The notes beneath the pieces are model-generated. The model saw nothing but the letters and a program-made list of their open reading frames with translations. It did no database searches and was not told the DNA's origin. Shown here piece after piece: positions 1 to 7,055 of a stretch of 64,000 nt of DNA. Each line of letters begins with the position of its first letter. Position 1 is the stretch's first letter. Both the position numbers and the translations under genes were made by a program. Source of the stretch: Planctomycetales bacterium (GTDB lineage: Bacteria; Planctomycetota; Planctomycetia; Planctomycetales; Planctomycetaceae); assembly GCA_026400835.1 (NCBI GenBank), contig JAPLOA010000048.1, positions 124,001 through 188,000 on the forward strand, in the 5' to 3' direction.

Positions 1-232
1 TCGCTCCTGAGCCGTGACAGCTTCTCACGAGCCGACCACGTTGCTTGAATCAGCAGACATTCCGCTGCGATCTCTTCCGGCGATGGATCTGGATTCTGTG
101 CCATGTGGTTGTCTGTCTTCGTCTTTGGTGATGATCATGGTGATGGTGTTCGTTGGTAACCTAAAGGTATACCAACAACGAACATCATCCCCCCATGATC
201 GTTGATGGTCGTTGGTCCTCGTTTAACAAACA
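1..232. repeat. Iteron-like / inverted repeats at edge of mobile element
   Basis: No convincing gene. Bases 152-158 (GTTGGTA) and 170-176 (TACCAAC) form an inverted repeat. Bases 199-228 read as three 10-base units that each begin TCGTT, and 231-250 hold two 10-base units of CATCAACGA plus one base, continued by CATC; the two sets are inverted copies of one another. The right-hand set overlaps the last codons of the primase-polymerase gene. Such 10-base periodic repeats beside a replication gene resemble iterons or an origin; a long imperfect hairpin downstream of the gene is the alternative. A 63-codon reading frame over 14-205 looks non-coding. Confidence 0.45.
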
Positions 233-2377
233 TCAACGAACATCAACGAGCATCTCTGATTTGTCATATTCCGCGACATACTCATTCAGCAGATACCCTG
301 CTGCCTGAAGCCTATTAAGTGCGTCCCGATATGGTCGCTGAATCAATACTTGTTCTCTGAGCATCTCAGCGAACACGAATCGGAAGTCAGCCTGTACCGC
401 TCCTGCAGCCTGCTCAATCGCGTTTTTAGACTGGGGTGTTTTGACGTTTCGAACAGCCTTGAGAATAAGTGCTCGTGCCCGTCCTCGTTTCTGTTCGTCA
501 GCCTCACGACGAGCATCATCCCGCCGCTGTTGTTCATCGGCCTGAGCCTGCTCCGTATACTCGTGCCAGTGATCCACCTGGAACGTCCAGTCATGCTCGT
601 TAAATAAGATCCTGCGACCGCCACCCTGACCTTCGCGACCGCCAAACTGAATGCACAAGTCGTGTTTCCAGTCCCATGCGTAGGGTTCATTGCGACCGAC
701 CAGCCACCATTGGCCGCAACTTTCAGCGATGCCGGCCCCAGTCATATCTTCTAACTGGGGGGGAGTGCCGTATTCCCGCGCGGCAGATTTGACAACGTGA
801 TGACTGAGCACCATACAAGCAGGAGCACAAGCAGCCTGGAACGACTTGATTGCATCGCCCATTTCACCGAGCCGAGCCGAATCGACTCCTGACAAGCCAC
901 GATATAGCGGATCAGCAATAACGACTTCGAATCCATGCGTCTCGATGTCCTTACGAATCGCGTTCTGATCTGCAATCCGAGGCAGACACGGGAATTCAAC
1001 CGCTTCAATCCGCAGATATCCTTTCAGGTCTCCAAACTCGAGCCCGCGCACCTTACAGGCTTTCTCGATGTGCTTTGCAATCCGCCTGTAATTGGCTTCG
1101 CCCGTGATGAACAGCACCTTGCGACGTTTTGGAACATCAAAGATATTCATCCACGGCGTACCACTAGCGACCGCGACCGCCATGTCAGTCAATTGCAGCG
1201 TCTTGCAGCCTTTGGAACGAGCACCGACAAGCAGGGGTTCATCTATCGTAAAAACATCTTGAACGAGCCAGTCGGGCTCCTGCGATGCGTAGGAGGTTAA
1301 TTCCGATGCGTCGATGCCTGCGAATGACCGAATGATTGGAGCAGATGCCTGCTGTTGGCCTGTAGGCTGTTCAGCCGCCGTGCTGTCCTTCAGTTTATGC
1401 TCACGACGAAAAGCAGCGTCGATCTGTCGCGTTCGCTCGTCACCCAAAAAAGCCTTTGCAGCGTCGATCTGTTCATGGTCGTTAAATCCATGTGACTGAT
1501 ACCAGAAACGCCACTTTGAATAATGGCCTTCGTCGATTGGAGCCGCATTGGTCCAGACGTGAAGCCTGTTGTCTGAGTGCAGGAGCGTTGCGGATCTTGC
1601 GTTACTCCAATCGTTCCCTGGTCTCGTCCAATCGTCATCTTCAAACGCCTGCCAGCCCTGATCAGTCAGCAGCTTTTCCCACGGATACATCTCGATCAAT
1701 TCTTCAGCCGCTGGAACATGCGTCGTGTGACCGCCAATTCGGAGTTGCATCGAAGCCGCGACAGGCTTCTTCTCCGACTTCGTCTGCGACCGTTTCTTTT
1801 CGCGTTCTTCGGCCTTGCGTTTGCCGTCCAGTATCCGCAGATCCAGAAACAACTGCCACATGGCATCTGGAAGCCTTGCGACTTCAACTTCGTCAGGCGA
1901 TAGCCCTGGAAGCCACTGGTATCGTTTCCCGCTTTCATGCACCGACGGCGGAACGACTGACTGAGCAGGAGTTTTCCCGAATCGCCATTCAGTTCCGAAT
2001 GCCTGCATGACTGAGCAGGAATCTTCGGCCATCCGCTCGTCGTGTTGGAATATCCGATGAATCGACTTGCCGCTGGTGTAGCAAGGTGTCTGCACCGCAC
2101 ATGTTTCCATTGCGGTCTCAAGAATGTTTCGGCCTTCAGGCGAATCATCTTCAACGTCGATGATGCCGCTGGCTTCTCCGAGCAACACACCCCAATTGCA
2201 TTGGCCGTGTTGTTCAATCCACCGCTCGATCTGAGCAGGATCGTTTGATGCCTGATCCTGCCAGCCAGTTCCAAGCAGGGTTCCAGGATTCTTCTGTTTC
2301 GCCGCGATCGGCATTAACTGCCAATCGAGGGATGCCATCAATTGAATTTCGGGCGTTGCGACTTCGGCAGTACTCAT
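233..2377 (-). CDS. Primase-polymerase / RepA-like AAA ATPase fusion (mobile element replication protein)
   Basis: Probable replication protein of the integrated element, 714 aa. Residues about 10-160 resemble the bifunctional primase-polymerase (Prim-Pol) N-terminal domain: GIIDVEDD at 71-78 sits where the acidic metal site is expected, and VVPPSVHESGKRYQW at 141-155 matches the typical PPS-h-sG-Y-W motif. Residues about 370-600 look like a RecA/RepA (AAA_25) ATPase: P-loop region GARSKGCKT at 385-393, Walker B-like FEVVIADP at 483-490, and a HH sensor at 526-527. The P-loop has Cys where the second Gly is normal. The tail is Arg/Lys/Gln-rich. Its ATG overlaps the stop of the upstream HTH gene (ATGA), so the two are translationally coupled. 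Plasmid, satellite or phage origin cannot be told apart from sequence. Confidence 0.8.
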   Translation of the reverse strand: MSTAEVATPEIQLMASLDWQLMPIAAKQKNPGTLLGTGWQDQASNDPAQIERWIEQHGQCNWGVLLGEASGIIDVEDDSPEGRNILETAMETCAVQTPCYTSGKSIHRIFQHDERMAEDSCSVMQAFGTEWRFGKTPAQSVVPPSVHESGKRYQWLPGLSPDEVEVARLPDAMWQLFLDLRILDGKRKAEEREKKRSQTKSEKKPVAASMQLRIGGHTTHVPAAEELIEMYPWEKLLTDQGWQAFEDDDWTRPGNDWSNARSATLLHSDNRLHVWTNAAPIDEGHYSKWRFWYQSHGFNDHEQIDAAKAFLGDERTRQIDAAFRREHKLKDSTAAEQPTGQQQASAPIIRSFAGIDASELTSYASQEPDWLVQDVFTIDEPLLVGARSKGCKTLQLTDMAVAVASGTPWMNIFDVPKRRKVLFITGEANYRRIAKHIEKACKVRGLEFGDLKGYLRIEAVEFPCLPRIADQNAIRKDIETHGFEVVIADPLYRGLSGVDSARLGEMGDAIKSFQAACAPACMVLSHHVVKSAAREYGTPPQLEDMTGAGIAESCGQWWLVGRNEPYAWDWKHDLCIQFGGREGQGGGRRILFNEHDWTFQVDHWHEYTEQAQADEQQRRDDARREADEQKRGRARALILKAVRNVKTPQSKNAIEQAAGAVQADFRFVFAEMLREQVLIQRPYRDALNRLQAAGYLLNEYVAEYDKSEMLVDVR

Positions 2378-2592
2378 TCTGCACCGCCGATCTCAAACAA
2401 CGTCCGTTGTCTGTCCATCGGTTCTGATCTCCAGATCGGCATTCCGAGTTCAGTTCGCAACCGTTCCTCGCTCAGACCGAAGTGCCTGGCAACCTGCTTA
2501 ACTGACAAGCCGCATCCGAGTGCCTGCCTTGCGTCGATTATCTGTTGATCGTCGAGGGAATGCCTCTGGTCATCCTGATCACTGTTGACCAT
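2374..2592 (-). CDS. Small helix-turn-helix protein
   Basis: A 72-aa protein whose middle (IIDARQALGCGLSVKQVARH, then FGLSEERLRTELG) looks like a resolvase/Hin-type helix-turn-helix. I chose the ATG at 2592 because AGGAG lies 10 bases upstream; a longer frame back to 2652 would run into the terminator hairpin. It overlaps the replication gene by ATGA. A role as a DNA-binding regulator or replication accessory factor is inferred from size and position. No enzymatic domain is visible. Confidence 0.6.
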   Translation of the reverse strand: MVNSDQDDQRHSLDDQQIIDARQALGCGLSVKQVARHFGLSEERLRTELGMPIWRSEPMDRQRTLFEIGGAE

Positions 2593-2653
2593 AATATGTC
2601 TGCTCCTGTTGATGCCCCTGCCAGGGCGTTTGAATTGAAAATGGTGTCGCAAG

Positions 2654-2689
2654 AAAGCCCGCTACTGGTTCCCACTGGTAGTGGGCTTT
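2654..2689 (-). terminator. Bidirectional-looking intrinsic terminator
   Basis: AAAGCCCGCTAC (2654-2665) pairs with GTAGTGGGCTTT (2678-2689) with one G-U pair and a 12-base loop; T-rich tracts flank both sides. It lies 2 bases after the TOPRIM gene stop and before the HTH/primase pair, so it may separate two transcripts of the element. Confidence 0.6.
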
Positions 2690-2691
2690 TC

Positions 2692-3351
2692 TTATGTCAT
2701 GTTGGCGACGATTTGCGTCAGCGTTTCGCGTTCGGCCTGTTCAATGCGACGATGGCGCACCAGTTCCGGCCCTGAGATATGTTGCTCGATACACGAGCGA
2801 CAAATGCTGATCAGTTCCTTCGGGGGGATCGCATCCACTTCCACCGATTCACCACTGAAGTTCTTTGATCGCGAATCCGTGCTTTTGGTCGGTCGCGTAA
2901 GCAGATTCATTTCCTCGATCTGCTGATCAGTCACCGCCACCACTTCAAAACTGATATCTGCCTCAGGAGCCATTTCACGAAGACTGTTTTCGACAGCCCG
3001 TGGAATGTCCCGCCCTGACGGATCGCAGTCGCCAAAGTAGTACAGAAACGTCGGCTTGTTCACGTCGCGAATAGTTTCTGCTGCGCTGTGTAGAAAGCTG
3101 ACTGACGCATAACCACGACAGACCATCAACGGAACATCCCATTTTCGGGTAGCTTCCATCAACACCCCTGCCAATGCGTCTTTCTCTAACCAGATTTCCA
3201 CGTAGGCGTCCTGGTCCTGCCACAAGTCCCGCCGATAGAACGTCTGCTGCTCATTCAGGAATCCTTCCAGTGAGTTGTGAGACTGCGGTTTTCGCATCCA
3301 GCGAGTATTGTCTGCCATCCATGAATAAGGCAGTTCGCCAGATCGCCGCAT
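2692..3351 (-). CDS. TOPRIM-fold protein of mobile elements (N-terminus possibly frameshifted)
   Basis: 219 aa from the ATG. The core has the features of a TOPRIM fold of the topoisomerase VI-A/Spo11 type: VEIWLEKDAL at 51-60 (acidic E56) followed by FGDCDPSGRD at 106-115 with the DxD pair D108/D110. The opening block PYSWMADNTRWMRKP recalls phage and element proteins that, from memory, carry a longer N-terminal winged-helix part, so this reading frame looks short. No ribosome site precedes the ATG at 3351; it overlaps the stop of a 30-codon frame (TGATG) that has a strong one. Nuclease or topoisomerase-like DNA cleavage is possible, since no separate ATPase subunit (topo VI B) is seen. Function unknown. 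Confidence 0.65.
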   Translation of the reverse strand: MRRSGELPYSWMADNTRWMRKPQSHNSLEGFLNEQQTFYRRDLWQDQDAYVEIWLEKDALAGVLMEATRKWDVPLMVCRGYASVSFLHSAAETIRDVNKPTFLYYFGDCDPSGRDIPRAVENSLREMAPEADISFEVVAVTDQQIEEMNLLTRPTKSTDSRSKNFSGESVEVDAIPPKELISICRSCIEQHISGPELVRHRRIEQAERETLTQIVANMT

Positions 3352-3443
3352 CAGCGTTGCCAGACGGCCGATAGCGTCGGTTCGGCTTTCGTTCGTCGTT
3401 TCCGTTTTATCGAGCTAGCTGGATAAAGTGTTGTTGCTTTCAT
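3351..3443 (-). other. 30-codon coupled ORF, or 5' end of the TOPRIM gene before a frameshift
   Basis: Starts with ATG at 3443 (overlapping the upstream stop as ATGA), preceded by a strong GGAGGGG site, and stops at 3351 overlapping the TOPRIM ATG. After about 12 codons it crosses AAAA (3405-3408 on the plus strand). A -1 slip on the Lys AAA codon there would join ...ASSIK to TETTNESRTDAIGRL, giving a continuous longer N-terminus for the TOPRIM protein with the I-KTE pattern I expect from its relatives. Either programmed frameshifting, a recent mutation or a sequence error would explain it. Confidence 0.4.
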
Positions 3444-3655
3444 AACTGCCCCTCCAGCTTCTCGACCGCCCAAAGGTCAACCGAGGGTTCCGCGACCATG
3501 TTGGCCGATGATTTCGCTGGCAGATTGAGCAGCCGTGCCAAGTGCTCTGGACTGCATTTCAGGATTCCGGCAAGTGCTTCCAGTTTCTTGCCCTGTCGAA
3601 TTGCTTCAGCCGCCTCATCCAGTGTTGCGCCGTCGATGTAGGGGGTTCCGCTCAT
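3440..3655 (-). CDS. Small HTH-like protein of the element
   Basis: 71 aa, not recognised. Residues 20-45 (RQGKKLEALAGILKCSPEHL) have the spacing of a small helix-turn-helix, and the rest is low in features. It overlaps the excisionase-like gene upstream (ATGA at 3652-3655) and the short ORF downstream (ATGA at 3440-3443), so it sits inside a tightly coupled operon. A transcription or replication control role is a guess from context. Confidence 0.5.
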   Translation of the reverse strand: MSGTPYIDGATLDEAAEAIRQGKKLEALAGILKCSPEHLARLLNLPAKSSANMVAEPSVDLWAVEKLEGQL

Positions 3656-3924
3656 TTCGCACCGCCAGTCTTCGCGAAATAGTCTTTCGTCGGTCGCTGG
3701 ATCGTGCGGCGGGATGACTTTGCTTCGGGGGTTGTCGCAGGCCTGCTGACTCGCTTCTCGTCGAATGCTGCGAGCATTGCTTCGCTGATCCGGAATCGTC
3801 GGCGTTTTGAGTCACGCCGCGCCACGTTCACGGCTTCGAGTTCGCCGTCATCTATGTGGCCGATGATTGTGGCCGTCGCCACGTTCCTGAGCCTTGCGGC
3901 CTCTTTTGCTGAATACCATTGCAT
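3652..3924 (-). CDS. Excisionase / MerR-type helix-turn-helix protein
   Basis: 90 aa. The N-terminal part (MQWYSAKEAARLRNVATATI, then an IGHIDDGELEA turn and a basic RRDSKRRRFRI wing) matches the HTH_17/excisionase pattern in which one winged helix reads DNA. I chose the ATG at 3924 because GAAGGA lies 7 bases upstream; the frame is open to a TTG at 3939. The C-terminus is basic and probably flexible. First gene of the element's early operon, downstream of two palindromes at 3990-4028 that it may bind. Probable job: directionality factor for the integrase, or regulator; not separable from sequence. Confidence 0.7.
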   Translation of the reverse strand: MQWYSAKEAARLRNVATATIIGHIDDGELEAVNVARRDSKRRRFRISEAMLAAFDEKRVSRPATTPEAKSSRRTIQRPTKDYFAKTGGAK

Positions 3925-3989
3925 AAAAAAATCCTTCAAGAGTTTGGAAGCAATTCCGTGAACTGTTGAAGGAAGTATTCAGATTGTCG

Positions 3990-4028
3990 GGATACGGTTC
4001 GTATCCTCCTGGGATACAAATTGTATCC
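3990..4028. promoter_or_regulatory. Two tandem 17-bp palindromes, probable operator
   Basis: GGATACGGTTCGTATCC at 3990-4006 (7-base arms) and GGATACAAATTGTATCC at 4012-4028 (8-base arms, single central base). The half-site GGATAC is shared and the centres are 22 bp apart, two helical turns. They lie 66 bases upstream of the excisionase-like start and directly after the stop of the upstream gene. This is the layout of a cooperative repressor site controlling the replication/excision operon. Confidence 0.7.
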
Positions 4029-4814
4029 TCAGGGATTCCGCTCTTTCAGCACCCATTTTTCGACCGTCAAACCGATCGTGTTTATGATCTCACGAAGTTT
4101 CTTCGGATTGTTCTTTCGGTCGTTCGAGTATGAAAACAAGTGCTTCAGCTTCGATTCCAAAACTGCATTTGGATGTGCCGCCATCAGTGCTTCCATCAGC
4201 TTCCAGTAATCATCATTCTGAATCAAAACAGGCTCGTAGCCATCGCGTTTCAGAGTCTGAGGAACATCACATCGCTGAAGACCGAATGGTAAATCTGACG
4301 AATGTTTTAAGCCTGCCGAAACTGGCGTAATAGAACGTAGCAAAAGAACTCTTTCAGTCCTCAATGCAGCGCCAAGTTTGAGCCACCCTTCGCCGCGAAG
4401 TTGGTTTAACGATCGCTCTTTCTCAGCAATTGCATGTTGCACCGCTGGTGAAACGTCATCCCATTGTGGGGGCACATCTGGATTTCCGAGCGTATCTCGA
4501 AGCCAGGGAGAATATTCTTCTCCGATGTTCATGAGAACAACTGACGCAACATCGTGAGAATTTAATCCTGAGACTGTCCCGCAGGAAGCAACCCTGTCAC
4601 CCAGCGTCAGCAGGATCGTTTCTTCAAAAGACGAAACTACAGAAGCAATACCGTACTGCTCTGTCACGGCACGAAATAGAAGTTTTCCCGTCGCGTCCTG
4701 TAACGGCTGTTTTGGGTCGCCCACGTAGTAAAGCGTCAACCCGAAGTTGTTAAGAAAATATTCGAGCCACTCAGAGACTGCCGTAAACTCATCAATATCA
4801 TTTTTGCTGTGCAT
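4029..4814 (-). CDS. Unknown protein of the mobile element
   Basis: 261 aa, not recognised. The ATG at 4814 is chosen because GGAG lies 8 bases before it; the frame is open further upstream. The protein looks soluble and globular, with no signal peptide or membrane segment. Visible patches are an acidic/aromatic start (EFTAVSEWLEYFLNNFG), a WDD segment mid-protein and a Lys/Asn-rich end (SYSNDRKNNPKKLREI). It lies between the integrase and the operator, in the same direction, where satellites and integrated plasmids often keep a regulator or cargo gene. It could be a repressor, a defence gene or a passenger. Confidence 0.55.
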   Translation of the reverse strand: MHSKNDIDEFTAVSEWLEYFLNNFGLTLYYVGDPKQPLQDATGKLLFRAVTEQYGIASVVSSFEETILLTLGDRVASCGTVSGLNSHDVASVVLMNIGEEYSPWLRDTLGNPDVPPQWDDVSPAVQHAIAEKERSLNQLRGEGWLKLGAALRTERVLLLRSITPVSAGLKHSSDLPFGLQRCDVPQTLKRDGYEPVLIQNDDYWKLMEALMAAHPNAVLESKLKHLFSYSNDRKNNPKKLREIINTIGLTVEKWVLKERNP

Positions 4815-4921
4815 CGTGCCGACTCCAGAAAAGTCGCAACCAGAAGAGAAGAACAACGCGCCAGGCAGCTTCTGGAACTACTTTTCCCCCGGCCAAAGGG
4901 TAGGCGCGTCGTGTTTCGAGT

Positions 4922-6133
4922 TTACTCCGCCGCTGCCGTTTCCTTCACCGGATAGAGCCACGCGTGAACATGCTGGCCGACATCAATCAACCGCTGGTCT
5001 TCAATCCCCTGGCGATAAACCGCTGCCATTGAAGCGTCTGCATGTCCCATGATGTAATCAACCGCAACCTGATCCTTCGTGGCTCCTGCGACCGTCTCAA
5101 ACGTCCTGCGAAGTGAATAGAATCCACGCTGCGACCGATCCACGCTGCATTTGGTCACCAGCTTCGAGAATGCTTTGTTGACGTTGTCACAAAGATAGAC
5201 TTCCCCGTTTGGCTTGCTCGCTTGCCACCAGATCGGCAGCCCGTGCGAAGTCAGAAAGCAAAGAGGATCGTCAGTATCATTCTTTGCAATTGGTCGCTGT
5301 CGCATCGCAGCCCGTATCGCGTCGATCGTCTCCGGCCACAATTGGAACCGCCGAGGAATACCAGTCTTCTCACGCGCCAAGTCATACCAGCCGGAATCCA
5401 GATTCAGAAAAGTCGTGGATAGTCGGCCGCAATCGGCGTTCCCCATGCCGCCGTTGATCCCCAGGAGAATACAGGCGTGCAACCACCCTGACGACGCCTC
5501 CAGCAACTTCTGGATCTCTTCTGATGTGAAGTCGAGCTTTCCGCCGCGTTCCGCTGCTCGCTGCTGCTGGTCGCGTCTGTTGACCGTTTTGGAAGGCTTG
5601 CGGAAGTCAGGCCCGAAGTTCGGGATCGCTGGCAGCAGATCAGACTCATAGGCCCATTTGAACGCCGAGCGTATACGCTGGATCTCGCCACTAACCATCG
5701 ACGGTCCCCAGGTCGAGGGAAACGACTTGCGATAGGCTTTGAAATCCGCAGCACCAACCGCGTTGGCGCGGTGAAAATTTCCGATGTGATCAATCAGCCG
5801 TCGACACGATTTCAGGCAGTCAGAAAAATGCCGTTTTGTGATCTCTCCAGATTCTGACTTGGCTTCCTGTCGTTCCAGAAAGAGCCCGCACATATCGGAT
5901 ACTGAAAGCTCTGATGACGACAACCGGGCGACAACCGTTTTTCTCGGATCTCGCCCCGCTTGAATTTCGTGGACTTCATCGAGATACTTCCGCAGCGCCG
6001 CGTCTGGATCAGACCAAACGCCAAAGAACCAGACTTTCCCTTTGATCTTTTTGCACCATTGGCCATTCTGGTGAGCAGTCAAAGGAAATTCTTGATACGG
6101 TTTCGCTGGCTTTGTGTCCGATACTGTGGCCAT
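4922..6133 (-). CDS. Tyrosine-type site-specific integrase
   Basis: 403 aa. An N-terminal SAM-like core-binding region (about 75-165) is followed by a catalytic region. Box II is seen as FYSLRRTF (339-345), then MGHAD (His about 364) and the nucleophile in AAVYRQG (Tyr about 373). Box I, normally G-L-R-x-x-E, reads GGMGNADC at about 228-235, so the first catalytic Arg is apparently absent; from memory other planctomycete integrases share this. Box II His is Tyr. The ATG at 6133 has GAGAGAG upstream; the frame opens back to a TTG at 6178. Its start lies 87 bases from the tRNA-Arg gene, the likely attachment site. Confidence 0.85.
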   Translation of the reverse strand: MATVSDTKPAKPYQEFPLTAHQNGQWCKKIKGKVWFFGVWSDPDAALRKYLDEVHEIQAGRDPRKTVVARLSSSELSVSDMCGLFLERQEAKSESGEITKRHFSDCLKSCRRLIDHIGNFHRANAVGAADFKAYRKSFPSTWGPSMVSGEIQRIRSAFKWAYESDLLPAIPNFGPDFRKPSKTVNRRDQQQRAAERGGKLDFTSEEIQKLLEASSGWLHACILLGINGGMGNADCGRLSTTFLNLDSGWYDLAREKTGIPRRFQLWPETIDAIRAAMRQRPIAKNDTDDPLCFLTSHGLPIWWQASKPNGEVYLCDNVNKAFSKLVTKCSVDRSQRGFYSLRRTFETVAGATKDQVAVDYIMGHADASMAAVYRQGIEDQRLIDVGQHVHAWLYPVKETAAAE

Positions 6134-6220
6134 CGGTTCTCTCTCTCGGTTGTCGTTGCGGTTGTCGTAACATTCCAAAACGCTGCCGAAAAGTATAGAA
6201 CCCCAATGTTTTTACTACAA

Positions 6221-6294
6221 GCGCCCGTAGCTCAGTTGGATAGAGCGACCGCCTTCTAAGCGGTAGGTCAGTGGTTCGAATCCACTCGGGCGCA
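6221..6294 (+). tRNA. tRNA-Arg (anticodon TCT)
   Basis: A full 74-base cloverleaf: acceptor GCGCCCG (6221-6227) with CGGGCGC, D arm GCTC/GAGC, anticodon stem ACCGC/GCGGT with loop CTTCTAA giving anticodon TCT, T arm AGTGG-TTCGAAT-CCACT, discriminator A. CCA is not encoded. Integrase genes flank both ends, which fits use as an attachment site. Confidence 0.95.
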
Positions 6295-6299
6295 ATAGA

Positions 6300-6344
6300 A
6301 AAAGCCAGTGTTTTGCGATGTTTTCGCGGAGCACTGGCTTTTTT
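6300..6344 (+). terminator. Intrinsic terminator after tRNA-Arg
   Basis: AAGCCAGTG (6302-6310) pairs with CACTGGCTT (6332-6340) around a 21-base loop and is followed by a T run. It begins 6 bases after the tRNA and is the natural end of that transcript. Confidence 0.8.
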
Positions 6345-6360
6345 CATTTTGACAGTGTAC

Positions 6361-6600
6361 TCACCCTGTGTTCTCAACGGATTTTGGCGGTAGTTTTGCA
6401 GCACGTTTCTTGAGTAGCTCGTGCATTCTTTTAACCGCTTGCCCCTGAGCCCCCTGAAGCAGATGCGAGTACGTGTCGGCCGTGGTTGCGAAATCTCGAT
6501 GTCCGAGTCGCTTCTGAATCACTTTCAGATCAACCCGGGCAGCCAGCATCAGTGATGCCTGCGTTTGACTCAGAGCATGAAACACAAACGAATTTGGAAT
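6361..6600 (-). pseudogene. C-terminal remnant of a second tyrosine integrase
   Basis: The frame reads FHALSQTQASLMLAARVDLK, then VIQKRLGHRDFATTADTYSH, which is the box II to nucleophile part of XerC/phage integrases (GH and the TYS tyrosine are kept). The normal FHxLRHT is FHALSQT, so the catalytic Arg and His are lost, and homology stops near 6600 with no upstream catalytic or core-binding domain. It differs in type from the integrase at 4922-6133. Probably the scar of an older element that used the same tRNA. Confidence 0.75.
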
Positions 6601-6616
6601 CCCGGCAGCCTCTCGG

Positions 6617-6913
6617 ATGGGATACCAGACCCTGGACAGACAACTTTCTTCCCCTCTCGTCGTTCAGGATCTTTGGCCAGGAAGTCGCTTTCTGGTGGGC
6701 CACCTGAAGCAGTCCGACACTCAGGCGAGATTTCAGTACGCGGGGCGGATCGGAGAAGTGCGGTTAAGCGGTTCGGTGTTTTATCACGACGAGTTCGCTC
6801 CGGAATCAACACTGACGGTGGTCCCGGAGACAATTTTCCTGTTGCACCTTCGCGATGGACTAAACCAGATTAAAGATGCGACCGATCGACATGTGGCCAA
6901 CGTGGATCGATAA
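6617..6913 (+). pseudogene. Possible gene fragment, unrecognised
   Basis: An open frame of 98 codons from ATG, with a protein-like second half (GEVRLSGSVFYHDEFAPEST, then LTVVPETIFLLHLRDGLNQI). No family recognised and no ribosome site. It may be the tail of a gene broken when the older element came or went. The rest of 6601-7055 holds nothing I can name. Weak call; the frame may be chance. Confidence 0.2.
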
Positions 6914-7055
6914 GTTCAATGACGCATTGCGGCGCGTGATGCTTGCTTCGAAACCTCAACGCTGTCGCCGGTCTCCACGCGGTTGTGGCCGGTCTCCTGT
7001 TCAGGACGTTCTCCTGACGTAGCAGATATTGCAAGCTGAATATCGTGCCGGATCT

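Noticed and set aside
14-205. 63-codon plus-strand frame at the window edge
   Set aside because: Composition is odd, it runs into the repeat array and has no family resemblance.
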